From Paramecium sonneborni (Eukaryota > Ciliophora > Oligohymenophorea > Peniculida > Parameciidae), in contig CAJJDN010000016.1 of the NCBI GenBank assembly GCA_905182985.1, forward strand, positions 581,861 through 645,860: DNA of 64,000 nt, given 5' to 3'. The translations under genes were made by a program, and so were the position numbers. The notes under the pieces are model-generated. The model was not told where the DNA came from. It saw only the letters and a program-made list of their open reading frames with translations, and searched no databases. Shown piece after piece: positions 49,801-61,328 of this stretch. Within the stretch, counting starts at the first letter, position 1. Each line of letters opens with the position of its first letter.

Positions 49801-52737
49801 TCAATTACAGCTTATTTTATGGCACATTTAGGCTCTGAAACAACTCCCATACATTTAATATTCTAATCTAATCCATCTTCTGTTTTTAATGTTAGCTTTT
49901 CCTCCTCATTTCTAATAGTGGCTACTGTTGCTTGTTATTAAGGTATTGAAGATTATTATTACTATTATTATTATTATTATTATTGTTATTGTTGTTGTTA
50001 TTATTAACCTTAAGCATTTTTATCTTACTATTGTTATTATTATTACTAAGAACCAATTGGTTATTTGATTTCTGGCAAAGGTTAAAATTAACTTGGTTTA
50101 TAAATCACTTAACATTCCAAATATTTTCCACTTGACACAATACCCTGTTCTGGTTAAACATAAAAAATCTTTTTTTCAGTTGTAATCCATTTAAATTTAG
50201 CTTCTGCATTTCCATTATTTGTTAAGCGAACAATTTCAGCAGTTTCCATTTCATTATTATCTTCATTAAATGCAAATTTAATTTAAGTTCTATTCATCTC
50301 TAAAAAGACTCTCTCAATATTTGCTTAAACAAGAAATTCAAATATGTGATTCTCATTTATTACATATTTAAGATGTGTTTTGATCTAACCTAATTGTTTA
50401 GAGTATAAAATCACATCAAATTAAGCAGTTTATCCACTTGGAATGATTTATGGTTTTATATAAGATTAATTGAAATCTTCTTTGTCAGTATGCAATCTAA
50501 CACTAATTGAATTTCTAAGATCATTTTTTACATAAAAATATTTAATTACAGTACTTTTAATATAAACATTACCAAACTCTATTTTAACAGGTCCTGCTTG
50601 TATTTTTTATAATTAATCAGCATTTAATTCAGCGCTTGTATCTCTGATTTCGCTATGTGTTTTAGGTTCAAAAGGGAATTTCTTTTTTTAAATATTTTTT
50701 AGATCAGGTTCAAATGGCTTAAGTTGTTTTCCTTCCTTTATTTAGTTTTATATAAGTGGTTCATAATGAAAGATTGGCTTTGTAACAAAAAGAGTTTCAT
50801 TAGCTTCAGGTAAAGGTAATTCTTGTTCGTATCCATCATCTTACATTCCAACAGCAAATTCATAATCAATAGGAGGTTCTGGTTTTGGTTCTTCATCTTG
50901 TTCTTATTTTTTAGTAGCTCCAGCAGGTTTAACTGTTTCTTATTTAATTTCTTTTAAACGTTCATTCATTTAGGTAAATTTTTGTTTGATTTTCTTATCC
51001 TTAACCTTCTTTAATCTTTATTCTCTATGCATTTTTAAATATTCATTGTAAATCTCTTTATTTAATGACTTTTATTTAAGCTCTTCAATTTTATCTAATG
51101 AAATTCCTTATTGAACAAGTGATTAAACTGATTAAGAAATATCCAAAGTTTAGACTTTTTCAATTGATTTAATATTACTAATGCTTTATTCTTTAGTAAT
51201 TGTATGTTTCATTTCAAAATCTTCTGGTAATGATTCAGGTCCTCTTTTAACTTATTATTTATTTGTAAATTATTAACTAACTCCTGCTAATCTTACTGGA
51301 ATTTTGAATATTCCTCCAAGTAATTCAGCACTAATAAGAGTAGTGAAATTTCCAGTATGTTTAGGTTTGAAACTTACCCAAAAGTTTTATTTTTCTTCAG
51401 GTTATAAAGTTGACGTAGTTGGATTAACAGAAAAATATGGAACTACTGGCCAATGAATTTATATTGGTAATTCAGTTTATTTATTAGTAACTTCGAAAAC
51501 AATCTCTTTACTTTAATTAGCAGGACATATTCCAAATTATAAAATTGCAGTTGGTGGAAATTTGATTGTTGGACAAATACATCTAACTTATAAATGATTC
51601 ATTAATGGTTCATTATCTTAAAAATCAAATATAGCAGAATAATGAAATTCATCATAATCTGGTTTTAGTTATTCAGGAGATAAAGCAAATGATCTCGTCC
51701 AAACTTATTATTCTTCTGAAACTTTAGGTTTACATTTAAATACTATTGCAATTTATGAATAGCTTTCTAAAACCCCTTCTTCTGGAAAACATTCCATTAT
51801 TCTTTCTGTTTATTCTAAACCTAATTCAGCAGGTGTCTATAATTTCAATGCATCTTCTTATTAATGTAATCCTTTCTTCAATTTCACTTTAAATTTTTAT
51901 TACTTTGGTGTATTATTTACTAAATATGTTTCAATCTATTTGAATTATCCATAATATATTTAACCAAAATCAAAAAAATTATTTTAAACTCCAGTGTCAT
52001 CTATTAAAAAACGAGTAAATTCTATTGATGTTGCATTTATATCTATTGTTTTCTATAGACTTTAACCATCTGCTATTACTTCTACTAAACCACGGAATAT
52101 TCCAGCATCTTTAGGCTTATAAAATACCTTAACAGCAAATTCTTATCCTGCTCCTAAACTAAATGAAGTTGGTTCTATTTTGAAATCAGGTAAACGATCA
52201 ATTTTTAATTCTACCTTCCCTGTTGATTTACCTTCATTCTTAAAATAAATATTGTCTACTTTCTCCTTACCTACACGAACAAACCCCAAATTTATAAATG
52301 GCTCAAATACTATGCTAAAATTAATATAATGTTAAAATATACGCAGCCTAAGGAGGAAACGCAAAAAGAGGCACATCAATTGTATAGTTACCATCTGACA
52401 CAATTTTCAAAGTGTCTTAATACTACTCTAAACTGGCTGTTTCAAATGTTACTATCAGTTTCATTGAAAGTCCAGCTGCTATTGCTCTACAATTCAATAT
52501 ACTATATTCATACCCCTGCATTTCATAATCGCATCTGAAATTAGAATGAGGTTGAAAAACACGAATTCTTCTAGCAGTCTATGTTAAGTTTCTCACGAAC
52601 ACAGTAATTTCATAAGTCTAATTAATCTATATATCTTTAAATATGATCTCGCTTGGCACTACTTCAATAGGTGGTCCTGTTGATAATTGCTTAATACGAG
52701 TCATCGTACTGTTAAGACTTTTGTTGCTCTAATTCAT
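43870..52737 (-). CDS. CFAP47: CFAP47-like giant axonemal protein
   Basis: An 8.9 kb gene for roughly 2,900 aa, mostly open frame with a few ~25-nt introns (28 nt near the 5' end, 23 nt near the 3' end). The start (ATG 52737-52735) gives an Ig/ASH-type beta domain (PPIEVVPSEIIFKDIQINQT, YEITVFVRNLTQTARRIRVF). Many similar beta domains repeat along the protein. A CH-like domain lies at about 47.5-48.3 kb (NEACDYIMRWMNYHVLTQPI, NKFPEDIVISFGQQIFELL). The C-terminus is diagnostic: FKLTNKTKNYSKFTAAFS, IGDLEPYGREGTTFIISFTP, then GKLIIQTEDMYW and SYSIKGVLPRYIPP. Family knowledge: CFAP47 is a central-apparatus/axoneme-associated ciliary protein; its loss impairs motility in mammals. Confidence 0.93.
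49930..50050 (-). repeat. Poly-glutamine tracts coded mostly by TAA/TAG inside CFAP47
   Basis: In the minus-strand frame this reads as two runs of Gln (about 8, then after D-K-N-A-Q-G about 18), encoded by a mix of TAA, TAG and CAA. It lies in a loop between beta domains. On the plus strand it looks like a simple (att)n repeat. Confidence 0.85.
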
Positions 52738-53459
52738 TATTAATAATAATATATTGTGTATTCTAATAATGTGAATAAAAGAAAACAACAAATGAATGCT
52801 CATTTAAGTATTGAAGAATGGATATTAAAATTTTCTTATTGTACAAATTAATAAGTATCTTTAATGAATAATATTGTATTGAAAATTAAAAATTATCTTT
52901 TTTTATAACTATTAATTCTTCTTTAATTCAATCAACTTTATATTCTTATTATATATTATAAACGAACAATTAAAAATATTATCATCAAATTTATTTCTTA
53001 GTTTGAATAATAAGCATTTTTTTAAAGAGTAAAATCTAAAAATTAAACTCTTTTCAGAAGAAACTTCGCACTCTTACTTTTGATTCTGATTAATCAATGT
53101 TTTATAATTTTTATTTGATCATTTTGCCTTCTTTATAATTTTTAATTAATATTTATACAAAATTTTATTTTCTGAGTTAATCAATCGTTTCAATCAGTCA
53201 GGTTTAGAATTTTGTTTTGATCAACAACATAAATTCCATTTGTTAAGCACATTTTTGGTTTGGATACAAAATATTTCTTCAAAAACCTTTTCTATTTTTT
53301 GAGGAATATAAGAGTTGATAAAATTTATCATTTATAAAATTTTTTGGATAAGATTACGATAGATTGAAAGAAATTTATGCTAAAAAATGCTAAAATTAGC
53401 AATTAAAAGTAAAACTTAGATTGAGCATGGTTTATGTCTGTTAAGGATTTTTTTTGTTT
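52738..53459. other. Intergenic stretch upstream of CFAP47
   Basis: About 720 bp, extremely AT-rich with many T runs. No gene recognised; presumably holds the CFAP47 promoter. Confidence 0.5.
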
Positions 53460-53732
53460 ATGAAAATTTTATTCAATGATAAAGGATTGAACTTAAAGAA
53501 AAGAAGGAAGAGAAAATTTGATATGCTTTAAATTCAATATTATTAATTCCATTCATAGATATATTCATATCAGTAATAGATTGTGAAAATATTGAAAATG
53601 GAAATAACTAATAATGTTAATTTCATTATTAAAAATGCTGGAAAGGTGCCTATAGATGCGATGAAATAATTGTTTCATTTAGATAATTATTTTTTATGGA
53701 TTTTATAAAATATTTGGGATAAAATATTATGA
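53460..53732 (+). CDS. Possible small protein
   Basis: A 90-codon frame (MKILFNDKGLNLKKRRKRKF...) with a basic N-terminus and a Gln-rich middle. Chance is a reasonable explanation in one-stop-code AT-rich DNA. Listed only so that the stretch is not blank. Confidence 0.22.
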
Positions 53733-55054
53733 ATGCAACTTAATTTAACTCATAATTTTACCTTTTTTCAATAATTATTATAGAATTGGTCAGGTGAAGT
53801 CTTCTTTAAAAAAGAGTTGCTCAATTACTGAGATTGAAATATTCAGGGAATATACTATTTTAATAGTCTTATTTATAATTTTCTTATTGAAGTATTACTA
53901 ATATGGGGTCAGAATTAAATATCTGGTGATAGTATTTCGATCTTCTATTGATAAATTATACAAAAGTAAAAAACTTAGATAAGATAATAATTTAACTATT
54001 TATACAAACTTGTTCAATTCAATTGCTTACACTTTATTTATATTAAACCTAGAAATTCTTAACATTTTTAAATACGATTGCTATTTAAAAATGAAAAAAT
54101 TAAGCCAATTTTAAATTCATTATTGCAAAGAATATATTAGATAAAAATCTAAAGATTCCCAGAATCATTTTTTTTCATCTTGCCTTATTTTAAAAAAAAA
54201 ATTGCATAAACTTATATCTAGTTAAAAGACTATGTGGATTAATCAACGATAAATAAGTGAGATATAATTAGGAGGAAAAATAAGAGATTTTAAGAATGAA
54301 AGGTTTGCGAGAATTGATACAAATATCATGACAGATAGATAAAAAAATTTTATTAACTAGTAATATAAAGAATATTTATAAAGTACGATTCTTTTAAAAT
54401 TAATTATATTTATTTTATTCAATTTTTTGTCCTCTTGAGAATTTTGTAAACATTAAGAAAAAATATTATATTAAATTTCTAATTTATAATAATTAAAGCC
54501 TTTCAAACAACCTATTATTTAAATTTTTATTCTAATTATGTTATTGAATTAATATTCTCATCATTTTTCTTCTTCTTTTCAATTTTAAACATATCTCTTG
54601 TAAATAAGAAAGAGAATAATAGAAAATTGATTTGAATTTATCTTGATAAAATTGAAATCTTTTAATTCTAAATTTGGAGGTAGGCTGAAGTATTTTTCTG
54701 ATAATCTAAAAAAGTGTCAGTTCATCTCTTTTAAACAATAATACTTAAGAAAAAGTACTATATTTTTCAAGAGATATTCTTAATATAAAATTAAAGTAAT
54801 CATAATTTATAATGTATTTTTTATTTGATTACCTTAGATATTAATTATTACTTAAAATGTACTTGATGCAAGAGGAATGATTTTACTGATTTGTTTGATA
54901 ATCATTTAGAAAATCAAATCATTGAAAGATTTAATAAGATACAATACTCAAGAATTATATTCGGATATTTTATTGAATATTTCATAAAATTAACAGTATT
55001 TTTTAAACACAAAAAGTTAGTACAAAAAATAAAAATTAATTTAAGATTCGATAT
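53733..55054. other. Gene-poor AT-rich stretch
   Basis: No supported gene on either strand. From 54259 it is the upstream member of duplicate block 4. Sequence from 54259 to 55054 recurs at 55323-56118, also without a gene. Confidence 0.5.
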
Positions 55055-55214
55055 TCATTATTTACTTCTAAATGATAACTGAAACAGATTTCCTACTTCT
55101 TAACCTTTATAAACATTTAGTTTTAATGGATAATAGATGTCAGATGTTTTATCTTATTTTTTCATACTTTTATCACAACTATTTAAAGTATTTCGATGTG
55201 TATGTTGTTATTAA
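54259..55214. repeat. Direct duplicate block 4, upstream copy
   Basis: 956 bp equal to 55323-56278 at offset 1064, followed by 108 N (55215-55322). The last 160 bp (55055-55214) are the 3' end of the Q/N-rich gene that is intact downstream. Confidence 0.93.
55055..55214 (-). other. Truncated duplicate of the Q/N-rich gene 3' end
   Basis: Same codons as the last 53 of 56119..56806, cut at the gap. Assembly copy. Confidence 0.8.
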
Positions 55215-55322
55215 NNNNNNNNNNNNNNNNNNNNNNNNNNNNNNNNNNNNNNNNNNNNNNNNNNNNNNNNNNNNNNNNNNNNNNNNNNNNNNNNNNNNNN
55301 NNNNNNNNNNNNNNNNNNNNNN
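55215..55322. other. Assembly gap (108 N)
   Basis: Run of N between two copies of the same 956-bp sequence; probably not a true gap. Confidence 0.98.
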
Positions 55323-56278
55323 GAGATATAATTAGGAGGAAAAATAAGAGATTTTAAGAATGAAAGGTTTGCGAGAATTGATACAAATATCATGACAGAT
55401 AGATAAAAAAATTTTATTAACTAGTAATATAAAGAATATTTATAAAGTACGATTCTTTTAAAATTAATTATATTTATTTTATTCAATTTTTTGTCCTCTT
55501 GAGAATTTTGTAAACATTAAGAAAAAATATTATATTAAATTTCTAATTTATAATAATTAAAGCCTTTCAAACAACCTATTATTTAAATTTTTATTCTAAT
55601 TATGTTATTGAATTAATATTCTCATCATTTTTCTTCTTCTTTTCAATTTTAAACATATCTCTTGTAAATAAGAAAGAGAATAATAGAAAATTGATTTGAA
55701 TTTATCTTGATAAAATTGAAATCTTTTAATTCTAAATTTGGAGGTAGGCTGAAGTATTTTTCTGATAATCTAAAAAAGTGTCAGTTCATCTCTTTTAAAC
55801 AATAATACTTAAGAAAAAGTACTATATTTTTCAAGAGATATTCTTAATATAAAATTAAAGTAATCATAATTTATAATGTATTTTTTATTTGATTACCTTA
55901 GATATTAATTATTACTTAAAATGTACTTGATGCAAGAGGAATGATTTTACTGATTTGTTTGATAATCATTTAGAAAATCAAATCATTGAAAGATTTAATA
56001 AGATACAATACTCAAGAATTATATTCGGATATTTTATTGAATATTTCATAAAATTAACAGTATTTTTTAAACACAAAAAGTTAGTACAAAAAATAAAAAT
56101 TAATTTAAGATTCGATATTCATTATTTACTTCTAAATGATAACTGAAACAGATTTCCTACTTCTTAACCTTTATAAACATTTAGTTTTAATGGATAATAG
56201 ATGTCAGATGTTTTATCTTATTTTTTCATACTTTTATCACAACTATTTAAAGTATTTCGATGTGTATGTTGTTATTAA
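55323..56278. repeat. Direct duplicate block 4, downstream copy
   Basis: Copy of 54259-55214; it continues smoothly into the rest of the Q/N-rich gene at 56279. Its gene-free part (55323-56118) holds AT-rich sequence only. Confidence 0.93.
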
Positions 56279-56806
56279 AATCCTTAATAATCTTCATCTA
56301 TTAACTTAAATCTGTAGCTGTTTTTAGGTGATGGTTTATGTAAGTTTTTTTAAGAGTTTGAAATATCAAGTTTAAAAGTAAATTAATGACTGATATCATT
56401 AAAATTTCTAGTTTTTTAAAGAGACCTATCAAGTTATTTTTGTTAAGTCTATTGAATTGGAGTTTTTTTAGTAAATAATTTATAGATCTTCTAAAGGAAT
56501 TATAAATATTTATTTTACTTATTGTATTATTTATTATGATTATTATTAGTTGGTAAAGGAGTATTGTGATTTTTTTGTTTCACTTGTCTAGAAAGGAAGT
56601 TTTGACTTAAATTTTAGGGAATCAATTGTTTTTATTTGTTTTTTGTTGTTTTTAAAATAGTATTTGTTTTATTGACCGTAAAAGTCTTAACTTAACTATC
56701 TATAAAAATCGTCGTCATTATTTATTTTAAATTAATTTTCAGTAGGTTAAAATTAATAAGAATCATCTTTTTCGTACATTAAGCTCACGAATCCATCTGA
56801 ATTCAT
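56119..56806 (-). CDS. Q/N-rich low-complexity protein
   Basis: 219 aa with one 28-nt intron; exons sum exactly to a full frame. It begins MNSDGFVSLMYEKDDSYQFQ and continues with polar, Gln/Asn/Lys-rich sequence (FTNQQQSQQIIQQ, KIYKLFTKKTPIQQTQQKQL) and ends YPLKLNVYKGQEVGN. No globular domain, signal or membrane segment is seen. Low-complexity composition suggests a disordered scaffold or RNA-granule-type protein, but this is only inference. It is separated from the U2A' gene by about 40 bp and has the same orientation. Confidence 0.6.
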
Positions 56807-56846
56807 TAAAATTAAATATTATTATTATATATATATATTTAACTCA

Positions 56847-57604
56847 TCATTACTCATTAAGAATAGATAAATTTTTAACCTATTATTATTTGAGCAACAT
56901 TTCTAATTAGTTAATTTAATCAAATGTTTTAGCATTCTCTAGCAATTTTTTAATGTGTTCTTTATCTAAAGTAGCATCTTTCAAATTAATTAAATTCATG
57001 TAATCAGTCAATTCATCAGGTTTGAAAGATTCTTCAGCTTTTTATCGTTCCTAAAAGGATTTAAAATTGTAATTACTGATTGAGTAACTTTATTGAAATC
57101 AAGAATTTTTAAATTAGGTAAAATTGCAATAACTTTATATCTATAATCTTGTTATTAAGTAATGAGATTTCCATGCAAAATTAATCTTTTTAGTTTTTTA
57201 CAATGTTTTAATTGATATAATTCATTGATATCAGTTAATCTATTATTCATTAAGATTAAATTTTCAATATTAGGTAAAGAATCAGAAACATCAGTCAATT
57301 TAGTGATTCTATTGTTAGATAAATTGAGTGTCTTGAGTCTATAGTTGTAATTAAAGGATACCTTTTTAATAAAGTTAAATTGCCTAGTTTTTTTATATCA
57401 TTATCCCCTAAATCAATGTGATCAAAAAAATCCTACATAAAAGAATCTTGATACCAATGTAGCTCCTAAGTTTTCAATGGCTGTAATTTTCTTTGCTATT
57501 AGATTTAAATAACATATATAAATACCTCGTAGATCAAGCTATCTTTCATTTAATGGATTTATAAAGTGATGTGATCCCTATATTAATTCAGAGTTAATTT
57601 TCAT
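56847..57604 (-). CDS. SNRPA1: U2 snRNP A' (U2A') leucine-rich-repeat protein
   Basis: 218 aa after introns of 30, 22, 23 and 26 nt. The start MKINSELIQGSHHFINPLNE is followed by RQLDLRG, KITAIENLGATLDFFDHIDL, GDNDIKKLGNLTLLKRLKTL, NLSNNRITKLTDVSDSLPNI, ENLILMNNRLTDINEL, then RLILHGNLITQQQDYRYKVI and ILDFNKVTQSERQKAEE. This is the U2A' layout of about five LRRs plus the closing F-x-K-V-x-x-x-E-R-x-x-A-E motif. Role: binds U2B'' and stem-loop IV of U2 snRNA in the spliceosome, which fits a genome with thousands of tiny introns. Its start is 23 bp downstream of the stop of the gene behind it. Confidence 0.94.
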
Positions 57605-57627
57605 TAATATATTTATATATAATATAA

Positions 57628-58708
57628 TCATCCTGTAAATCGAAAACAAAAAAAGCAGAATGTTGATTAGATACCTCTAACATCTAATTACCAAGCATAC
57701 TAACAGTCACATTAAGGACAACTGCCAAAAGATCCTTGGAATAAAAATTTCTCAACAATTTGCATTCGAATCAAAAATGAATGAGCAACATCACTTTATC
57801 TCATTGTTTATTATATATGATCCATAATAAAATTATTTTAATGATCCTAAACTTAATATAATTAAATACTCCTAATTTCCTTGAACAATTAAATGGACAT
57901 TAACTACCCATACAATAATTTGATTAATGTATATCTTAAAATAATAATTCAACTTTTTCATGGCAATCTTAACATTCAATTTTTTATTCACAACCTTAAA
58001 TAATAAACTTTTATATAATACACTTTCGATAATGATTCTATACGAATTCTGGATATTTTACAACCTATTTGCAATTATCATTAGGGCATTTGATACTTAA
58101 ATTTTTTATTAAAACTTATGCTCTCAAACTATTTGGAGGTGATGATAATAATTCTTATTTACAAATTGGACACATCTATCTCACATCTTCTATATTTCTA
58201 ATGTTATAATAACAATCTTTGCAAATTTCATGACCTTACAAACAAACTATTATTGGAAATTAATTGAATTCTCTGCAAACTGGACATATTAATTCAGATT
58301 TTTAGATTTCTTCATGAAGCTCTTTGTATGATTCAAAATTAATTAGAGTATCAAATTTTAACAATTTTGAATAATAATTGATTTTTGCAATCTCTTCAAT
58401 TTCCTTTACTATACATTATCCACATGTATATGATTACTCTAAATTACAACGTTTGCATGGATTTGGTAATGTTAAATATTTTAATAGTTCTTTTAAATCT
58501 ATTTATTATTTGCATGAATCAATAGGACATTTAATTTAAAATTTTGATTTCTTAGATTAAACAGTATCACTTAAAATTTATTTGAAGCAGTTTTAACATA
58601 ATAGATGATTACATCCTATAAATATATGAAATATGAACTTCCTAATTAATATTATGGATCCATTGCTTCACATTAAGCACACTATTTAGTCTTTTTAATT
58701 TTATGCAT
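57628..58708 (-). CDS. RING/zinc-finger protein (RBR or SINA/TRAF-like)
   Basis: 344 aa with two 23-nt introns. It holds successive Cys/His clusters: CAQCEAMDP, GRCNHLLCQNCFKQIL, IKCPIDSCKQQIDLKE, PCKRCNLEQSYTCGQCIVKE, ICPVCREFNQFPIIVCLQGH, EICKDCYY, MCPICKQELL, then IKCPNDNCKQVVKYPEFVQ, CEQKIECQDCHEKV and GSCPQCDCQYAW. The central ICPVC...CLQGHEICKDCYY...MCPIC is a RING finger followed by SIAH/TRAF-type zinc repeats, so E3 ligase activity is likely. The two-cluster N-terminal part resembles an extra, IBR-like finger. Exact family left open. Confidence 0.75.
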
Positions 58709-58813
58709 TATTAATAATTAAATAAAATTAATAAAATCATTTCATGTTTTTAAAGTATGATCTTGACTCTATGTAGTTTCGGCCGATTTTTTGGATTTGG
58801 ATTCTAATCTAAA

Positions 58814-61067
58814 ATGGACACTTTGCTAAAATAAGATAATTTAACCTTAGAAACTATTTTGAATGAAGAAGACATTTTAGCTGAATTAAAAAATTCAAGT
58901 TCAGGTAAATTTGCTGATTTGTAAGAAAAAAATTTTATTATTTCTTAGCATAATTTCACATCCCATTGAATATAAAAAAATGATTGATTACATCACAAAT
59001 GATATTACAGATTAATAGTCAGATAAAAATACATGCATTAAGTATTAATATATATTGAATATTTTTTAAGATATCCATTTTACATTAGTGAAATATTAGG
59101 TTCTGAAAATGAGAAATTGATTAATTTCTTATTTGAAAAGCAAGGAGATACATCCTAGGAAGAAATTTAAAATCCCCTTGATGATCATCCAACAGAGAGC
59201 TAACCTTAAGATTTTCAAAATGAGAATGAATAACTCAGAAATAAGCTCCTACCTGATCTTCTATTTCTATTAGAAAATGATTCCATTTTAATTACTTCAG
59301 CAGGATATTTTGCAAAGATTATCTCAGCAATAATCCATAAAAGAGGATTTGATGTATATTAATTAATAATTTAAGTTTTGGGATTATTTAAAATAGAATC
59401 CAGAAACAATATCAAATTTATTTAAGCACATAGGAATAAGACATATAACTGAAATCTTTGAAAAATTGATTATTCTAGATACATGTTAAGAAGAACATGA
59501 TGAAAGATTATATATACAAGAGAGACAATAATTGATAGCCAGATTACTTAAATACCTTAATGGATAATCACATTCAAATACCATTATTACAAATATATGT
59601 GAAACATTTATTGAAATATATAAAAGAGCCTTGATGTCTCTTGATGGAATGATTGTTTTGAGAGAACTCTTGTTATCAGTAGAAAAACCATAATTCTTTA
59701 TGAATCTAGCAATTAAAACTTAAAATAGTGCAGTTTATAATTTGCTCAATATTCAATATGAATTTAATCTAAAAATGTCATAGCTTGAAGATAAACACTA
59801 CGAAATAGATTTTTCCACTTTTTATAAACCAATATTAGATGCATCAACAGCAGCTTTAACCTAATAAGATATATTTAAAGGATCTTTTTAAACTACTTAT
59901 GGAGCTATAATTAAACCTTTAGGAGATTCAAAATTGTCATTATTATAATTAATTATATAATTAATTTCAAAATAAGAATTAGCAATCATTATTGAAAAAG
60001 GATAAATATTTTAATAAGTAATTAATTTAGTTATTGCTTATTCAACAAATAATTAATTACATATCCTATTTCATAAAATGGTAGAAACTATTGTAGATTC
60101 TAAAAATGATCATTTACATGAGCTCTTTTTTTAAGATACAAACTTTTTGGATTTCCTCATAAATAATAATGGTTCTGAAGAAAGAGCAAAAAAACATGGA
60201 TATAAAGGTATATTGACTAAAATTACTAATTATATTAATTCTACCTATTAACAACATTAAATAATATAATCTGCAATTTTAAATAGTGAAAATAAATGGA
60301 AAAATTATATGGAACAACTAAAGCCAATCAACGATATTGAATAATCATGGTTGTTAGGAGTTAATCCAAGATTCAGAGGAGAATAAATAAATGTGGATTC
60401 TTATAGTCCTCCTCTTTAATGGCCTGAATAATTAGGTTCTGAATATAAATCCATCAATAATCCATCTTCTGAAACAAATGAAAATTAATAAGAATCAAAA
60501 GAAGATAACTCAAATCATAATTAAAATGAAGAAATTTAATAATAAGCTGATTAATTTGATTCTGAAGTAGCTTAAATAGAAAAATAAGAAGCCATGGAGG
60601 GAGATGATGTTCCTGTAAAAGAAGAAAATATTGAATAAGAAGAAGAATCATAGCCTTAAAATCATGAATTATAAATTGTTGATTCTCCAATTTATGTTGA
60701 AGCTGTTTAGATTGAATTAGAAAATGAATAAATACCTGAATAGACTTTAGAAATTAAGCAAGAATAATAAATATAATAAGAATAAGTAGAACAATTATAA
60801 GAAAAAGTAGAATAATAATAATAGTAACAATAATAATAATAAGAATAAGAATAAGAAGAAGCCTAAGAATTATAATAATAAGAGAAACTGGGTTAAGAGG
60901 AATAAATCTAAGAACCATAAAATATACTTCAAGAATAACCAAAATTGGAATAATAGTAAAATTAAGAACAAATTCAAGTTGAATAACAAGAAATCTAGTC
61001 CAAGATAGAAGCTAATGAAAGTTAAGAATAACTAAAGCAAAATAATGAACCTCCACATGAGGCCTGA
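58814..61067 (+). CDS. SAPS-domain PP6 regulatory subunit-like protein
   Basis: About 720 aa with several introns (27 nt at about 58921). The N-terminus MDTLLKQDNLTLETILNEED is followed by ILAELKNSSSGKFADFIISH and HPIEYKKMIDYITND, which match the start of SAPS-family subunits (PP6R1-3, yeast Sap155). Internal blocks YFAKIISAIIHKRGFDV, HITEIFEKLIILDTCQEEHD, NTIITNICETFIEIYKRALM and HKMVETIVDSKNDHLHELFF are helical-repeat sequence. The tail from about residue 540 is acidic and Gln/Glu-rich with a 9-10 residue Gln run. Family knowledge: SAPS proteins direct the PP6/Sit4 phosphatase. No PP6 catalytic subunit lies in this window. Confidence 0.85.
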
Positions 61068-61328
61068 AAATAATATTATTATTAATATTATATTTTTATC
61101 AAATACCTATATGTATTTCTTAGGTTCATTATTTAATTATTTACTTTTAATTAATTAAAAAAAATTCTCTTACAAACTATTTCTATTAAAAACTACTAAC
61201 CAATTTTTCATATATTGTTAATTTGATTAATCTGTAATGTTTAGTTGTGGACAAAAAAATCAAAATAAGAGAAATTTTGTTCATTATTTAAAAATTAAGA
61301 TAAACTCACTTTATAAAATAATATATAA
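61068..61328. other. Short intergenic stretch between convergent genes
   Basis: About 260 bp, AT-rich, between the stops of the SAPS and RCC1-like genes. Confidence 0.5.

Noticed and set aside
49930..50050. Noncoding (att)n microsatellite
   Set aside because: It falls in frame inside CFAP47 and encodes polyglutamine.
54891..56393. Plus-strand frames in block 4 (MFDNHLENQIIE..., MITETDFLLLNL...) and the 150-codon frame 55941-56393
   Set aside because: They appear in both copies of the duplicated block, and from 56119 to 56393 they overlap a better-supported minus-strand gene (56119..56806); the rest is within chance for AT-rich DNA with one stop codon.
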